Shown here one piece after another: positions 1 through 9,983 of a DNA stretch of 28,150 nt. The DNA comes from Oppiella nova (lineage: Eukaryota > Arthropoda > Arachnida > Sarcoptiformes > Oppiidae): assembly GCA_905397405.1 (NCBI GenBank), contig CAJPVJ010000325.1, positions 1-28,150 on the forward strand. Reading direction: 5' to 3'. Under the pieces are notes generated by a model that was not told the DNA's origin, ran no database searches, and saw nothing but the letters and a program-made list of their open reading frames with translations. The position numbers and the translations under genes are program-made. Within the stretch, counting starts at the first letter, position 1; the number at the start of each line of letters is the position of its first letter.

Positions 1-461
1 AATTTTATAGTCATCTCTGATTTGAACAAAAAGTTACCCATAGATGACCGAAAACCTGAGTACCTATCAGTTGATCAACAGATAGACATCTGGAGGGAGA
101 GTATAGTTGACAATGGATTAAAGATTACGGAGTTTAGTGTTGTGGACGCGGTTTGGCATATGAGTCGTCAGGAGATAATAAGTTTGTATTAAAAATCTTT
201 AAAATGTTTAGCAATTTGTATTAATTGAAAAAGCTTTTTTGAAAAGACTTTATTCCGGTTCCCGTCGGCTTTTACAAGACATTCATCAAAGCGGGCCAAC
301 CATTTGATGGCAAACGACTAACTGATGCCGTGTTTGACGCGCTTATAAATCCCGGTGCGGATCAGCCAAACCCTAACGCATGGAAGGAATTCCTCGCCAA
401 TGAAAGCATCACTAAAGTTACTATTCATGTGAAAGTCATGAGTTTTATTGCCGTTAAATAA
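1..461 (+). CDS. SAM-dependent methyltransferase, JHAMT-like, 3' part (copy 1)
   Basis: This is the 3' end of a gene that begins before the window. Exon 1..181 is open from base 1 in frame 1, followed by an intron 182..246 (donor GTTTGT, acceptor AAAAG) and the terminal exon 247..461 with stop TAA at 459-461. The peptide parallels the complete paralogue at 937-1896 almost residue for residue, for example SVVDAVWHMSRQEI against NVVDSVWHLNRQEM, and it uses the same phase-1 intron position. Reading straight through the donor gives a stop at 190-192, so splicing is needed to reach the conserved C-terminal region (INPGADQPNPNAWKEFL). The SAM-binding half lies outside the window. The family assignment rests on copy 2: class I Rossmann methyltransferases of the juvenile hormone acid / farnesoic acid methyltransferase type. 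Confidence 0.72.
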
Positions 462-936
462 ACGCTTAAAAATTATTATTAATTAATAGTTAAACAAAAT
501 GTGAATCAAATTCATACAATATCTGATCAAATGGATGAATTTTATACTATACTTAGTTCTTATTAATTAAATAATAAAATTATTATTAGATAATACAAAA
601 TACCTTGCAGTATGTAAAAAATGGTGTTAATTTTTCAATAAAGTCATACAGTATCTAGGTATAAAGTAAATGCAACGTAAAAATACAAGATGTTGATAAA
701 AAGATAATTTTTAGTAAATGCTGATATTAATTGATATAATAGTGATTAGAGGTCATTTGAGTGTAAATTAAGTGTACAGTCCTTAATAGCCTTCAGAAAT
801 GATAACCCACCCCTAGGAAACACCACAAATTGCCTGATCATATCACTTATAAGAACAGTATTTATAGCCAGTAATTTCTAGTTTCATTAAATTAGTTAAG
901 ACTTAATGTTTATTTAAGTTCTAAAATTCAGTTGAA
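462..936 (+). other. Intergenic spacer between the methyltransferase copies
   Basis: AT-rich spacer with no convincing exon. A TATA-like stretch (TATAAG, about 848) and TATTTATAG (about 859) lie roughly 80-90 nt before the chosen start codon of copy 2. At 785-800 the reading AATAGCCTTCAG would encode NSLQ, reminiscent of the N-terminal motif of the methyltransferase family, but the frame stops at once, so I do not call an exon. Confidence 0.4.
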
Positions 937-1896
937 ATGTTATCTGTACCTAAACTTCGGTCTTTAGATACTTGTGTACTTAATAAACGGGTTTCTCAAA
1001 CGTTAATTCTGTAAGTGCTCTGAAGCATTACTTTTATTCACTCATTTTTGTAATTATTTAATATATTCATACAACTGAATGCTATACATAAATATTTTAA
1101 TTACTATTTTATAGATCATATGATCTGGTTGTAGATCTGGGACCAGGAGATGGAAGTCTAACCAAAGTCCTGTCCACTTATGTCAAACATAAACGGATTG
1201 TGGCCTTAGATGTGGATCCCATTATGATATCCCACTCCAAACACAATAATAGCGTTGACTCTATTGAGTACGAGTTGCAAGACTTGAGTGTGGGATGGGA
1301 TCAGTTTAGATCAGATCTTAAGAGACAACTGGAGGGCAAAGTAGAGCTCATATTCTCTAACTTTGTGCTCCATTTCATACCAAATAAGAAACAATTACTG
1401 AATGTTGTGTCCAGACTATTGGCCACAAACGGCACAATTAATGCTAACCTCATAGTCATCGCTGATATCAATAAAAAGTTATCGAGTAATGACCGGAAGG
1501 CTGAGTACTTATCGGTTGAACAACAGACAGACATCTGGAGGGACAGTATAGCCGCTAATGGATTGACGGTTAAGGAGTTTAATGTCGTGGACTCTGTTTG
1601 GCATTTGAATCGTCAGGAAATGATAGGTTTGTATCACAAAAATTGAAAACATTTATAATTCAAAATACAATCTTTGTATAGATTTTATTCCTGTACTCGT
1701 CGGACATTACAAGACATTCCTCAAAGAGGACCAACCATTTGATGGCAAGCTCATCATCGATGCCGTGTTTGACTCGTATATAAATCCCGGTGCCGTTCAG
1801 CCAAACCCTAACGCCTGGAAGGAATTCCTCGCCAATGACAACATCACTAAAGTTACTATTCATATGAAAATATTGAGTTTTATTGCTATTAAATAA
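937..1896 (+). CDS. SAM-dependent methyltransferase, JHAMT-like (copy 2, complete)
   Basis: My model has three exons, 937..1010, 1115..1626 and 1682..1896, giving 266 aa. The introns are 1011-1114 (GTAAGT, phase 2) and 1627-1681 (GTTTGT, phase 1). Motif I of class I methyltransferases (VVDLGPGDG, residues 30-38) binds the SAM methionine/ribose region. It is followed by an acidic strand end (VALDVDP) and the motif-IV-like block LIFSNFVLHFIPN, matching the FSxxxLHW segment of juvenile hormone acid / farnesoic acid O-methyltransferases. Such enzymes methylate a terminal carboxylate of terpenoid hormone precursors in the cytosol; the substrate here is inferred, not shown. The first exon is the least certain part: its peptide is a little short for the family, which usually has an N-terminal helix with an NxLQRxDA-like motif, so an upstream exon may be missing. 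The terminal exon is a close copy of 247-461, so this is a tandem pair. Confidence 0.7.
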
Positions 1897-2371
1897 ATGC
1901 TTAACATATTATTAATCAACATTTAAATAAACTAATTAAAAATTATTACACAATATAAATCTAATTATTAATAAATCGTAAGAATATTTACTTTTAAAAT
2001 ATGAAAATACATGATAATATAAAATAATTTTTAAAATAAGGCCAAATAATTTCTAATATAAATAAAATGTTGCATAATATTTTAATTCAATGTGAAATCT
2101 CCTTGATTTATTAGTAAATTTAGTTCACTATTCTATAGTTTATTATAGATTATGTATTTATCACATGATAGTCAACATAAACTAAGATTACGGGTGAGAA
2201 TTCAAATTATACACCGATATAGCAAACAAAATATAAGAGTTTTATTATTTGTAAAAATTTAAGTGTTTAATAGTGTGTACATAATAATAAAATCCAAGAG
2301 TTATTTTTTAATTAAATTAAATTTAAACTTAATTTTAATTATAAGTTGAATGTTTGTGATTTATTAAAATA
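1897..2371 (+). other. AT-rich intergenic spacer
   Basis: The spacer separates the methyltransferase stop from the start of the two-CUB membrane protein gene. It is very AT-rich, with many stops in all frames. I see no exon, RNA gene or mobile element in it. The AATAAA at 1891-1898, overlapping the methyltransferase stop codon, could serve as that gene's poly(A) signal. Confidence 0.4.
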
Positions 2372-3938
2372 ATGCATAAAATAACAATTTTTTTATTATT
2401 AATTTTGCAAAGAATTTTGTTTATATCCAGCGATGATACGACCAGTCAGTAATCATTACCATTTATTTTGCTTATTTATAATCACATTTATTTTTATGAT
2501 TTAATATTATAAAAAGGTGTTTTAGAAATTTAATGTTAGCTCATTTTAGTTTTTATATTAATTATAACTATAACTAATTATATACAATATTTCTCTACCA
2601 ATATATAATTTATAATAGCGATCCATAAGTTGTATAAAGACCATGGTATATAATATTTTTTACATAAAATTTTAAAACTTTTTTGTAAAAATTAATGTTG
2701 ATCTGAATGTATAGGTTGTGTGGCATATATGGATGAAAACTTCAATGAGATATTGAGCCCAAACTATCCCAATGTATATCCACTGAACGCCCGATGTTTT
2801 TGGTATATAACTGTTCCCAACGATAAATATATCGGTTTAAAGATCAACACATTTAAAACGGAAACCAAACACGACTTTGTGTCCATATATGACGGTCACT
2901 CGGAAAAGGACAGCCCATTAATGGGCACCTATAGCGGAATTGCCGAGAACTATGACTACCTGGGTATTCCACGTCCGGGCTTTTCTAAATTCAAGTCTGT
3001 TATATCAAGTGGCAATAAAGTGCTTGTTAAGTTTCAAAGCGATGCCATGATTGGTGGCACTGGTTTTAATATCACTTATGAAGTAATGGACCAAGGTATG
3101 AGATATAATTAATCAATTTATTTATTATACAATAAATATTTGCAATGAAAAGGTTGCGGAATAACTCTAAATGAAAGCCATTACGAGATCGTGAGCCCCG
3201 GATATCCAAACGACTACATTTTCGCACTGGTATGCGTTTGGAACATATCTGTGGCCCAGGATATGATGCTTATGATCACATTCAACGACTTCGAGACCGA
3301 GGACCAATATGATTACCTGCAAATTCACGATGGCATTGAGGGGAACAGTAGCTATATCACTTACACGGGACATGTAATTCCGCCTAAAATCATATTTGTT
3401 GCCAATGAGATTCAATTGAAGTTTAATAGCGATCATAACAAACCCCGGCGTGGATTCAATCTGACCTATCATGCTTTTAAGACAAGTACTGAATAGTAAT
3501 TTTATGAGACGTTAACATTAATTATAGTTTTTATTTTAGATTCAATTTTAGCACAGAATAAGGAATTATACGAAGCATTGACTGATAATAGAGATGTTAA
3601 GCAATATTCTGAGAATCCATTGGTCTATATAAGCCTAACGTTGAACTCCATACTAGTCGTTGTGATCATTATATTGGTTTACCGGTAATTTATGACATTT
3701 TAAATAATAATAATTTTGTAATTAAATAATTAATTACTAATTTTATGACAGATTTAATGCAAGGTACAATACACTGGCGCACAATATAATAGACTCTCAT
3801 TTTGAAGAATTGATTAATAAATACCATACACTAGAAAACGATGAAAATGAATCTAATAATAATGATAATGATAGCACTGATAGACAGCAATCATCGGTAG
3901 CCAACGATCGTATAGAGAATGTATATACTGTTTATTGA
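2372..3938 (+). CDS. Type I membrane protein with two CUB domains
   Basis: Five exons, 2372..2444, 2715..3095, 3153..3485, 3540..3684 and 3752..3938, encode 372 aa. Exon 1 is a signal peptide (MHKITIFLLLILQRILF). Exons 2 and 3 each encode one CUB domain (residues about 25-151 and 152-262), recognised by SPxYPNxY, an early Cys pair, and the strand/loop ending in DFVSIYDG or DYLQIHDG with acidic residues that in many CUB domains bind calcium. Only the first of the two usual CUB disulphides is present in each. Exon 4 carries a short stalk and a membrane helix (about 292-310, LTLNSILVVVIIILVY). Exon 5 is a 60-residue Asn/Asp-rich cytoplasmic tail ending in ENVYTVY. Introns 1-3 are phase 1 and the last is phase 2, as in the CUB-propeller genes downstream. 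It is probably a cell-surface or adhesion/receptor protein; the ligand is unknown. The exon joins follow from reading-frame continuity across GT-AG sites. Confidence 0.8.
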
Positions 3939-4724
3939 AAGTATATCTCATTTTGCATGATATTTAATTGTAAACAACAACTCCATTAAAAATTAAGTTT
4001 TTTATTTATCAAACAAGTTTTTATTTGGAAATATAATACGGTAGATGTTTTAAGCCAAAAGTCCAATTTTACTATTTGTATTAAGAAAAAATCTATACAT
4101 GTATAGTTTAATCTTTATTAATTAAAACTTGTATTCTATATTTATTTTACATACAATTTGTTTACATAGTTTTTAATGATAAATTTTTCAATAATTAAGC
4201 TCTCATGAAAGTCTCATTAGTATATTTATTTTATTATAATATAAAACTAGGAAAACAAAATTATTTATCAATTTTAGTAAATAAAAATTATTCTATTTGA
4301 GATGTTTTTTCAATAACTTATTATAATTATCAGAGAAATGGGTTAAAAGTATAGAAAGTATTAGAAATCACTGAAAAAATATTGTATTTGAACAGTCGTT
4401 TTATTGAATTAATAGATTGGTATTACAATTATTCACTTGAATTTCTATTGTTCTACATAATAGTCAATCATTACTATCGGTAATGCCATGTGAATAATAT
4501 TTTGCTCAAAATTAATTCAAATTATAATTATATTACATTTAAAATTAATACGCCAGTGAGAGTGTATGTGTGTTTAAATATTATGTAGTTACATTTTACG
4601 TAATAATATTCGTAATAAAAATTAATGTTTTCAACAACAATTTTTTTAATTAATTAACGATTATTAATTTATATAAATTTAGATAATTTACATATAAAAT
4701 TAAATAAATAATTTATGTAAAATA
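3939..4724 (+). other. Intergenic region, start of the tandem duplication unit
   Basis: Up to 4173 the sequence is unique and AT-rich. From 4174 on it recurs at 9372 onward, so this is where the P4HA-receptor duplication unit begins. A TATA-like box (TATATAAAT, 4670-4678) precedes the P4HA start by about 50 nt. No gene is seen. Confidence 0.5.
4670..4678 (+). promoter_or_regulatory. Putative TATA box of P4HA copy A
   Basis: TATATAAAT lies 47 nt before the ATG and is preserved in the second copy at 9929-9937. The background is extremely AT-rich, so this is suggestive only. Confidence 0.35.
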
Positions 4725-6487
4725 ATGAAATACTTTCTTTGCTTAAGTTTAATAATATATAAATTATTGAATTTCAATCCTTACATTCACTGTTTTAACA
4801 GTGATTTTAGAAAATTAGAAAATATTTTAATAAATGAGAAATTAATGATTCAAACATTGAATCAATATTTGGTTAAAGAGAATGTAATTAACAGTCGATT
4901 GCAGGCATTGACACAAAATTTATTAAATCTAAACCTCAATGACAGCGAAGAATCACATTTAGAGTCACATCCACTCCATGTATATCTACTCATCAGACGA
5001 ATGGCTATCGACTGGAAAACAGTTAAAGATTTGTTGAAAACTAAGTTTGCATTTGATTTGTATTTGAAAAAACTTGGTTTGGATTATAGTCTCACAGATA
5101 ATTTAAACTCTTTTTATACCAAATTATTAAACCAAATGTTGGATATATCTACAGAGGAATTGAAAGGTATTTAAGAAACAGTTCAAAATTCACATTTATC
5201 AAGATATTTACTTAATTTTTAATATTTTATTTTAAATACTTTGTATAGATGCTGTTTATGGAGTGATTAGCTTAATGAATACTTATAATTTAGATATTAG
5301 GTCATTAGCAAATGGTATTATAAGTTATACAAACAATTCTGGTGTTCATAAAGTACTAAAAACTCAGAATAATATGACATTAAATGCTTTCGACTGCTAT
5401 TTGATAGGAAAGCAAACGTTTGATAACAAGGAGTACTTGAATGCAAAGCAATGGTTAACACAAGCGGTCAATAGATTGGATGACATGACCAGCGATGAGA
5501 TAATTGCAGACATTTATAAACTCTTGTCTTCCTGTGAAGAGAACATAAGAAATTCAAACAAAACGCAAACTCATAAAACAATAACAGATGCCATGAAATT
5601 AGACATTGCATTGCATGGAGATGTGAATGATATGAATGTAACTTTTTTCATGACTTTTAAAATCATTAATTAAATTACGAAATATTTTCTAAAAGGTTAC
5701 ATCGGATGAAGATCTCCCACTTTATGCTCACGTATTAACATCTAATGACTTATGTCGTGGAGTAAGGCTTATGAACGACTCGATTGTCTCGAAACTCAAG
5801 TGCTTTTACTTAAACACAAGGGGAACACCGTTTTTACGGTTGACTCGCATTCAAGTGGAAGAGGTCTACAAAAGACCGCAAATTGTTTTAATCCACGAAT
5901 TCCTGTCGGAATACGAGACACAAACCATCATCTCTTTGGCTCAGCCATCACTCGACAGACTATACGTCAGTAACATAGAAAGTGGTCACAAAATAAGTAA
6001 CAGTCGGTTAGCAACGGGAAGTTGGCTCCGGTATGCCACCCATTCTGTGGTGCAAACAGTGAGCCGACGTATGGGTGCCATCACTGGCCTCGATATGAGT
6101 ACATCTGAATCGTATAATGTTGTCCAGTATAATGTAGGCGGTTATTATAGCTATCATTACGACAGTATCAACCCTGAATCTACCCATCAGAATTTAGCAG
6201 GATTATTGCGAATTGGCACCTGGATCAATTACTTGTCCGATGTAGAGGCGGGTGGGGCTACTGTGTTCCCACTCCTCAATGTGACCGTTTGGCCCACAAA
6301 ATACTCGGCAATATTTTGGCACAATTTGAACAAATCAGGTCAACTCGATGGACAGACACTACACAGCGGGTGTCCTGTACTGGTGGGACACAAGTGGATT
6401 GCCACCAAATGGATCCGATCGACGGGACAGGAGTTTCGCAAACCATGCGATCCATACAATCGACAATCATTTCATTACATTCACTGA
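4725..6487 (+). CDS. P4HA: Prolyl 4-hydroxylase alpha subunit, copy A
   Basis: Three exons, 4725..5166, 5249..5637 and 5696..6487, encode 540 aa, the usual length for collagen P4H alpha subunits. A signal peptide (residues about 1-24) leads into the N-terminal dimerisation domain (about 25-160), then the TPR-like peptide-substrate-binding domain (about 165-265, with FDCYLIGKQTFDNKEYLNAKQWL), a linker with LCRG, and the C-terminal 2-oxoglutarate/Fe(II) dioxygenase domain. Catalytic residues are visible: HYD (H431, D433), distal H500 in TLHSGCPVLVGHKW, and K510, which binds the 2-oxoglutarate carboxylate. The enzyme hydroxylates Xaa-Pro-Gly prolines of collagen-like chains in the ER, normally as a tetramer with protein disulphide isomerase. 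The second intron (5638-5695, GTAACT, phase 0) is needed to join the TPR and catalytic parts. The gene is 5' of receptor A and is duplicated as 9984-11739. Confidence 0.93.
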
Positions 6488-7156
6488 GACTTTGTTTTTG
6501 TTATCATAATAATTCTATATACAGTATTTTTATGTTCAAAACTTTATTACTTTTTTGTAAATCAATGATTGCTTTAAATTAAATTGTAAATATAATTGAA
6601 ATTATTAATTATTTGACATATCACTCAAAGAGATACCATAAAAATGTTAGTTTTTCATAAAAAATTAAAACATGGTAACTGAATACAAAACATACAGTAC
6701 ATAAGATTCAGTGTTTTAATTCTTAATGAAAAAAGGCACATGTTTATAATATTACTTCCACTGATATATTTTAAAACTATTAAATTTAGATATTTTCATA
6801 TTTATACATAATTGCTTGAAGTCTAACAAAAAAGTAGCGATCATTTTGCGGAAAGTCTCAACCGTTTCAAGTAATTAAGATTATATATTATTATATAAAT
6901 TGATTTAAGACTTCATGAATTAGTTTAAAATACTTGTATTATTTTAAGTTTGACTTTATATTTTTAAATACTGTAGTTATATCTCTAATATCTTTATATA
7001 CAGTAAATGGCGAAGATTTTATCAATTTATATAAACAGACAAAAATATTGATATCAAATGTTATGGCTGCTAAGTAAAAGAGATTTGTCAGCAAAAGATT
7101 GTTTATTATATTATGAAATAAAATACTGGTTATAATATAAGCAATGATTAGTGAGG

Positions 7157-7200
7157 ATATCATCACATGAATAGACACCAGACCTTCAATTTGTACCGTA
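7157..7200 (+). promoter_or_regulatory. Conserved upstream element of the receptor genes, copy A
   Basis: The core ATAGACACCAGACCTTCAAT lies about 200-240 nt before the receptor ATG. It recurs before receptors B (about 12417-12461) and C (about 16929-16972). Before D (20917-20950), and in an orphan copy (15930-15965), it has a 7-nt shorter form, AATAGACCTTCAATTCGTA. It is the best-preserved part of the diverged D upstream region, so it may be regulatory or a 5' transcribed element. Its function is not known. Confidence 0.4.
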
Positions 7201-7315
7201 AAAACATAAAACATAAAATATTATGATACTAAATATACTGACTTTCAGCTTATAATGTGTCAAAAATAAGAAAAATTTAAAGTTTCATCACTAAATAATA
7301 TTTTAAATGAACAAG

Positions 7316-7325
7316 TATATAAATA
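7316..7325 (+). promoter_or_regulatory. Putative TATA box of receptor A
   Basis: TATATAAATA lies 83 nt before the ATG at 7399. The context AACAAGTATATAAATAAG is preserved in copies B and C. Confidence 0.45.
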
Positions 7326-7398
7326 AGTTTCGCATAATTAACTAAGTTTTAATTTGTTAAACTTGTATAGTATTATTGTATAGACAAGTTTAATAACT

Positions 7399-9396
7399 AT
7401 GCAATCTTTAAAAGCATTAATAATAATATTAATTATAGTCAATAATTTAGTGCATATATCCTGTGATACAAACAGTAAGTATTGTATTGATTTTAAGCGA
7501 ACAGTTTATTTTAAAATTCGTTTTATTATATGCTTTATATATATTATTAATAATCATTGATTATACAGTAATATAAATGTGAATGTTATAATAGGTTGCA
7601 ATGGGACATATACGGGAGACTCGGGTGAGATCAATGTGTCGGTCACACCGAACATTACCGAGTTTAAAATTGAGGTTTGCCAGTGGCATGTGGTGGTTGG
7701 CCCTAAAATGAGCATTCAGTTAACAATAGACAAGATTATTGCTCAGACTATTGTGGACACCCTTTATATCTACGACGGTAACAGTGAGACGGACACTAAA
7801 CTCAAACATTTGACCAACTTTGCCGATGATGATTATGACGAGATTGTATCCACGACAAATCAAGTGCTTATTCAATTAACGATGCACAAGAGGTCTTGGT
7901 TTCCAATTAATAACCCTCGCACCATTCAAATTAGATACAAAGCTATTCCTTCAGGTATTTCAATAATCTTATATTGAATACATTTTAGCAATTAGTACAT
8001 TAAGTATTCGCAAACATTTTGTTAATTAGTTTTAGATTGCAATAAGACCTACACTGGTGATAGTGGCGATATAAGCCTGGTCAGGCAATTGACTGAACAA
8101 ACGAAAACGTTGACATGTCACTGGACAATAAGTGTGGCCACAAATATGAGTATATTATTGATTTTTGATGAATCCAGTGAAGTACACAACCCTGATAAGT
8201 TGGTCATATATGATGGGAGTACAGAATCTGGCAAACGATTGTTTACTAGTAGTGCTTATAAATCAATTGAAGAATCCAATATAATATCNTATATGATGGG
8301 AGTACAGAATCTGGCAAACGATTGTTTACTAGTAGTGCTTATAAATCAATTGAAGAATCCAATATAATATCATCACATAATAATGTGCTCATTGTATTCA
8401 AATACGAGGCGCCGGCATATAATCATTTCAGAATTATTAACAATCGTAACAATATCAACGTCAAATTACATTATCAAGCAATTAATCATGGTATGTTTCA
8501 TCTAAAATATTTAAAAATAATAGTACTTTATTAGCAGTGTTTACAATTAGTTTATTCATTAATTCAGTACACATCAAAATATAGTACATAATTTAATAAT
8601 ACTAAATTAAATTCAAAAGGGTGTGGACTTGAATTAACTGAACGCCAGGGTATTATCTACAGTCCTGGTTATCCGATTGCGTATTACCACAAAATGAACT
8701 GCGAGTGGAAGATACGGGTGCCTAAGAATCATACGATTATATTACAATTTATTGATTTCAAAACTGAGGACACTGATCATTTAACAATATCGGACTATAC
8801 GATCAGTGGATATAGTGGACATCAATTACCACCAAATCTGTACAGCGCTTCCAATGCATTGACTCTGATATTCAAGACAGACATGTCTGTAACGGACAGA
8901 GGCTTCAAAATTGCCTACAAAGCAAAGGAACTAGGTTAGTACTCTTAAATGACTAAGTTTAAGTTAATTATTAATCTTATGTTTAGATCCATACGTGACA
9001 TTTTTGGCTTCAGCTTATAATGTGTTAATAAAGTTAAATTCAAGTGATGTGAAGACTATTGCTATGAATGGCGATATTATGTCGGGTTTAATGGATTATA
9101 ACATAAAAGATGATCGGATTGTATGGTTTGATCCGCAAAAACATAAATTTATACTGAAGTCCATTCAATCAACTGTTGATATGTCCGATGAGATCGATGT
9201 CGTGGGACAGCCTAATAGTCTATTACTCGATTGGGTCCACGACTTACTCTATTGGATAGACATTAAGTCAAAGACAATCAAAGTTTTGCATTTCAAAGAC
9301 ACTGAGAGTGTGTATACTGTTTGTGATATAAAGACTGAAAATCCTCGAGATTTAGTGATAAATGTTGTGAATAATGATAAATTTTTCAATAATTAA
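7399..9396 (+). pseudogene. Receptor A: three CUB domains and a truncated YWTD propeller
   Basis: The exons are 7399..7474 (signal peptide), 7595..7954 (CUB1), 8036..8490 (CUB2), 8620..8934 (CUB3) and 8987..9371 (first third of the propeller), with phase-1 joins throughout. It is a 5' copy of receptor B. At 9371 the coding sequence is cut by the tandem-duplication junction, after which the frame picks up a few foreign residues and stops at 9394-9396. The later propeller blades, EGF module, membrane helix and tail are missing. Exon 3 also contains N at 8289 with 82 identical bases on each side (8207-8288 and 8290-8371), which breaks the frame and is probably a contig-joining artefact. If that artefact is removed, a secreted three-CUB protein with a stub of propeller could still be made. 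I favour a truncated non-functional copy, but a secreted decoy form cannot be excluded from sequence alone. Confidence 0.75.
8207..8371 (+). repeat. 82-bp direct repeat around a single N (assembly joint)
   Basis: Bases 8207-8288 and 8290-8371 are identical and separated only by N. The paralogous exon in receptor B (13307-13690) has this stretch once. Two contig ends overlapping by 82 bp and joined with a placeholder base explain it best. Confidence 0.8.
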
Positions 9397-9983
9397 GCTC
9401 TCATGAAAGTCTCATTAGTATATTTATTTTATTATAATATAAAACTAGGAAAACAAAATTATTTATCAATTTTAGTAAATAAAAATTATTCTATTTGATA
9501 TGTTTTTTCAATAACTTATTATAATTATCAGAGAAATGGGTTAAAAGTATAGAAAGTATTAGAAATCATTGAAAAAATATTGTATTTGAACAGTCGTTTT
9601 ATTGAATTAATATAGTAGATTTGGCATTTGGTACCTTATTCACCATGGTACCATTACAATTATTCACTTGAATTTCTATTGTTCTACATAATAGTCAATG
9701 ATTACTATCGGTAATGCCATGTGAATAATATTTTGCTCAAAATTTATTCAAATTATAATTATATTACATTTAAAATTAATACGCCAGTGAGAGTGTATGT
9801 GTGTTTAAACATCATTATGTAGTTATATTTTAAGCAATAATACTCGTAATAAAAATTAATGTTTTTAACAACACTTTTTTTATTAATTAGTTTTTATTAA
9901 TTTTTCTATTAATTAACGATTATTAATTTATATAAATTTAGATAATTTACATATAAAATTAAATAAATAATTTATGTAAAATA
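9397..9983 (+). other. Intergenic region upstream of P4HA B
   Basis: Copy of 4199-4724. It differs by an insertion near 9614-9650 containing TTTGGTACC and CATGGTACCA, a small inverted repeat, and by one near 9880-9910 that adds a further T/A-rich tract. A TATA-like box lies at 9929-9937. No gene is seen. Confidence 0.45.

Larger units (their letters stand above)
6488..7398 (+). other. Intergenic region between P4HA A and receptor A
   Basis: It holds the P4HA 3' flank (an ATTAAA near 6577 may be a poly(A) signal) and the receptor upstream region. The region is shared with 11740-12647 and 16414-17159. The block 6939-7214 reads as a hydrophobic minus-strand ORF in all three copies, but I treat that as a by-product of recent duplication. 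A conserved upstream element (7157-7200) and a TATA box (7316-7325) sit before the receptor start. Confidence 0.5.
4174..9371 (+). repeat. Tandem duplication unit 1 (P4HA plus truncated receptor A)
   Basis: The 5.2-kb segment is repeated head-to-tail as 9372-14584. The sequence after 4174 (AATGATAAATTTTTCAATAA) reappears directly after position 9371, and what precedes 9372 (AAATGTTGTGAA) continues differently in the second copy at 14584. The copies differ by scattered substitutions and small indels, for example a roughly 30-nt insertion near 9614-9650. The junction lacks obvious microhomology. Confidence 0.85.

Noticed and set aside
785-870. Possible missing N-terminal methyltransferase exon (NSLQ-like reading)
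   Set aside because: The frame hits stops immediately and no donor with the right phase follows; kept only as a note on the spacer.
1660-1863. 67-aa minus-strand ORF
   Set aside because: Antisense to the terminal methyltransferase exon 1682-1896, whose plus-strand reading is conserved with 247-461.
5752-5973. 73-aa plus-strand ORF overlapping P4HA A (and 11004-11225 in B)
   Set aside because: Out-of-frame shadow of the catalytic exon; no independent support.
6276-6582. Plus and minus ORFs over the end of P4HA A, with equivalents in B and in the fragment
   Set aside because: Shadows of the dioxygenase exon in other frames.
6939-7214. Hydrophobic minus-strand ORF (91 aa), also present at 12254-12472 and 16721-16951
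   Set aside because: It is similar in three copies, but only because the copies are recent. The ORF is not kept in the diverged D upstream region or the orphan block, differs in both ends between copies, and AT-rich DNA readily gives Ile/Leu/Asn-rich frames.
9610-9655. Small insertion with GGTACC repeats as a possible mobile element
   Set aside because: Only about 30 nt, with no target-site duplication or terminal repeats that I can confirm.
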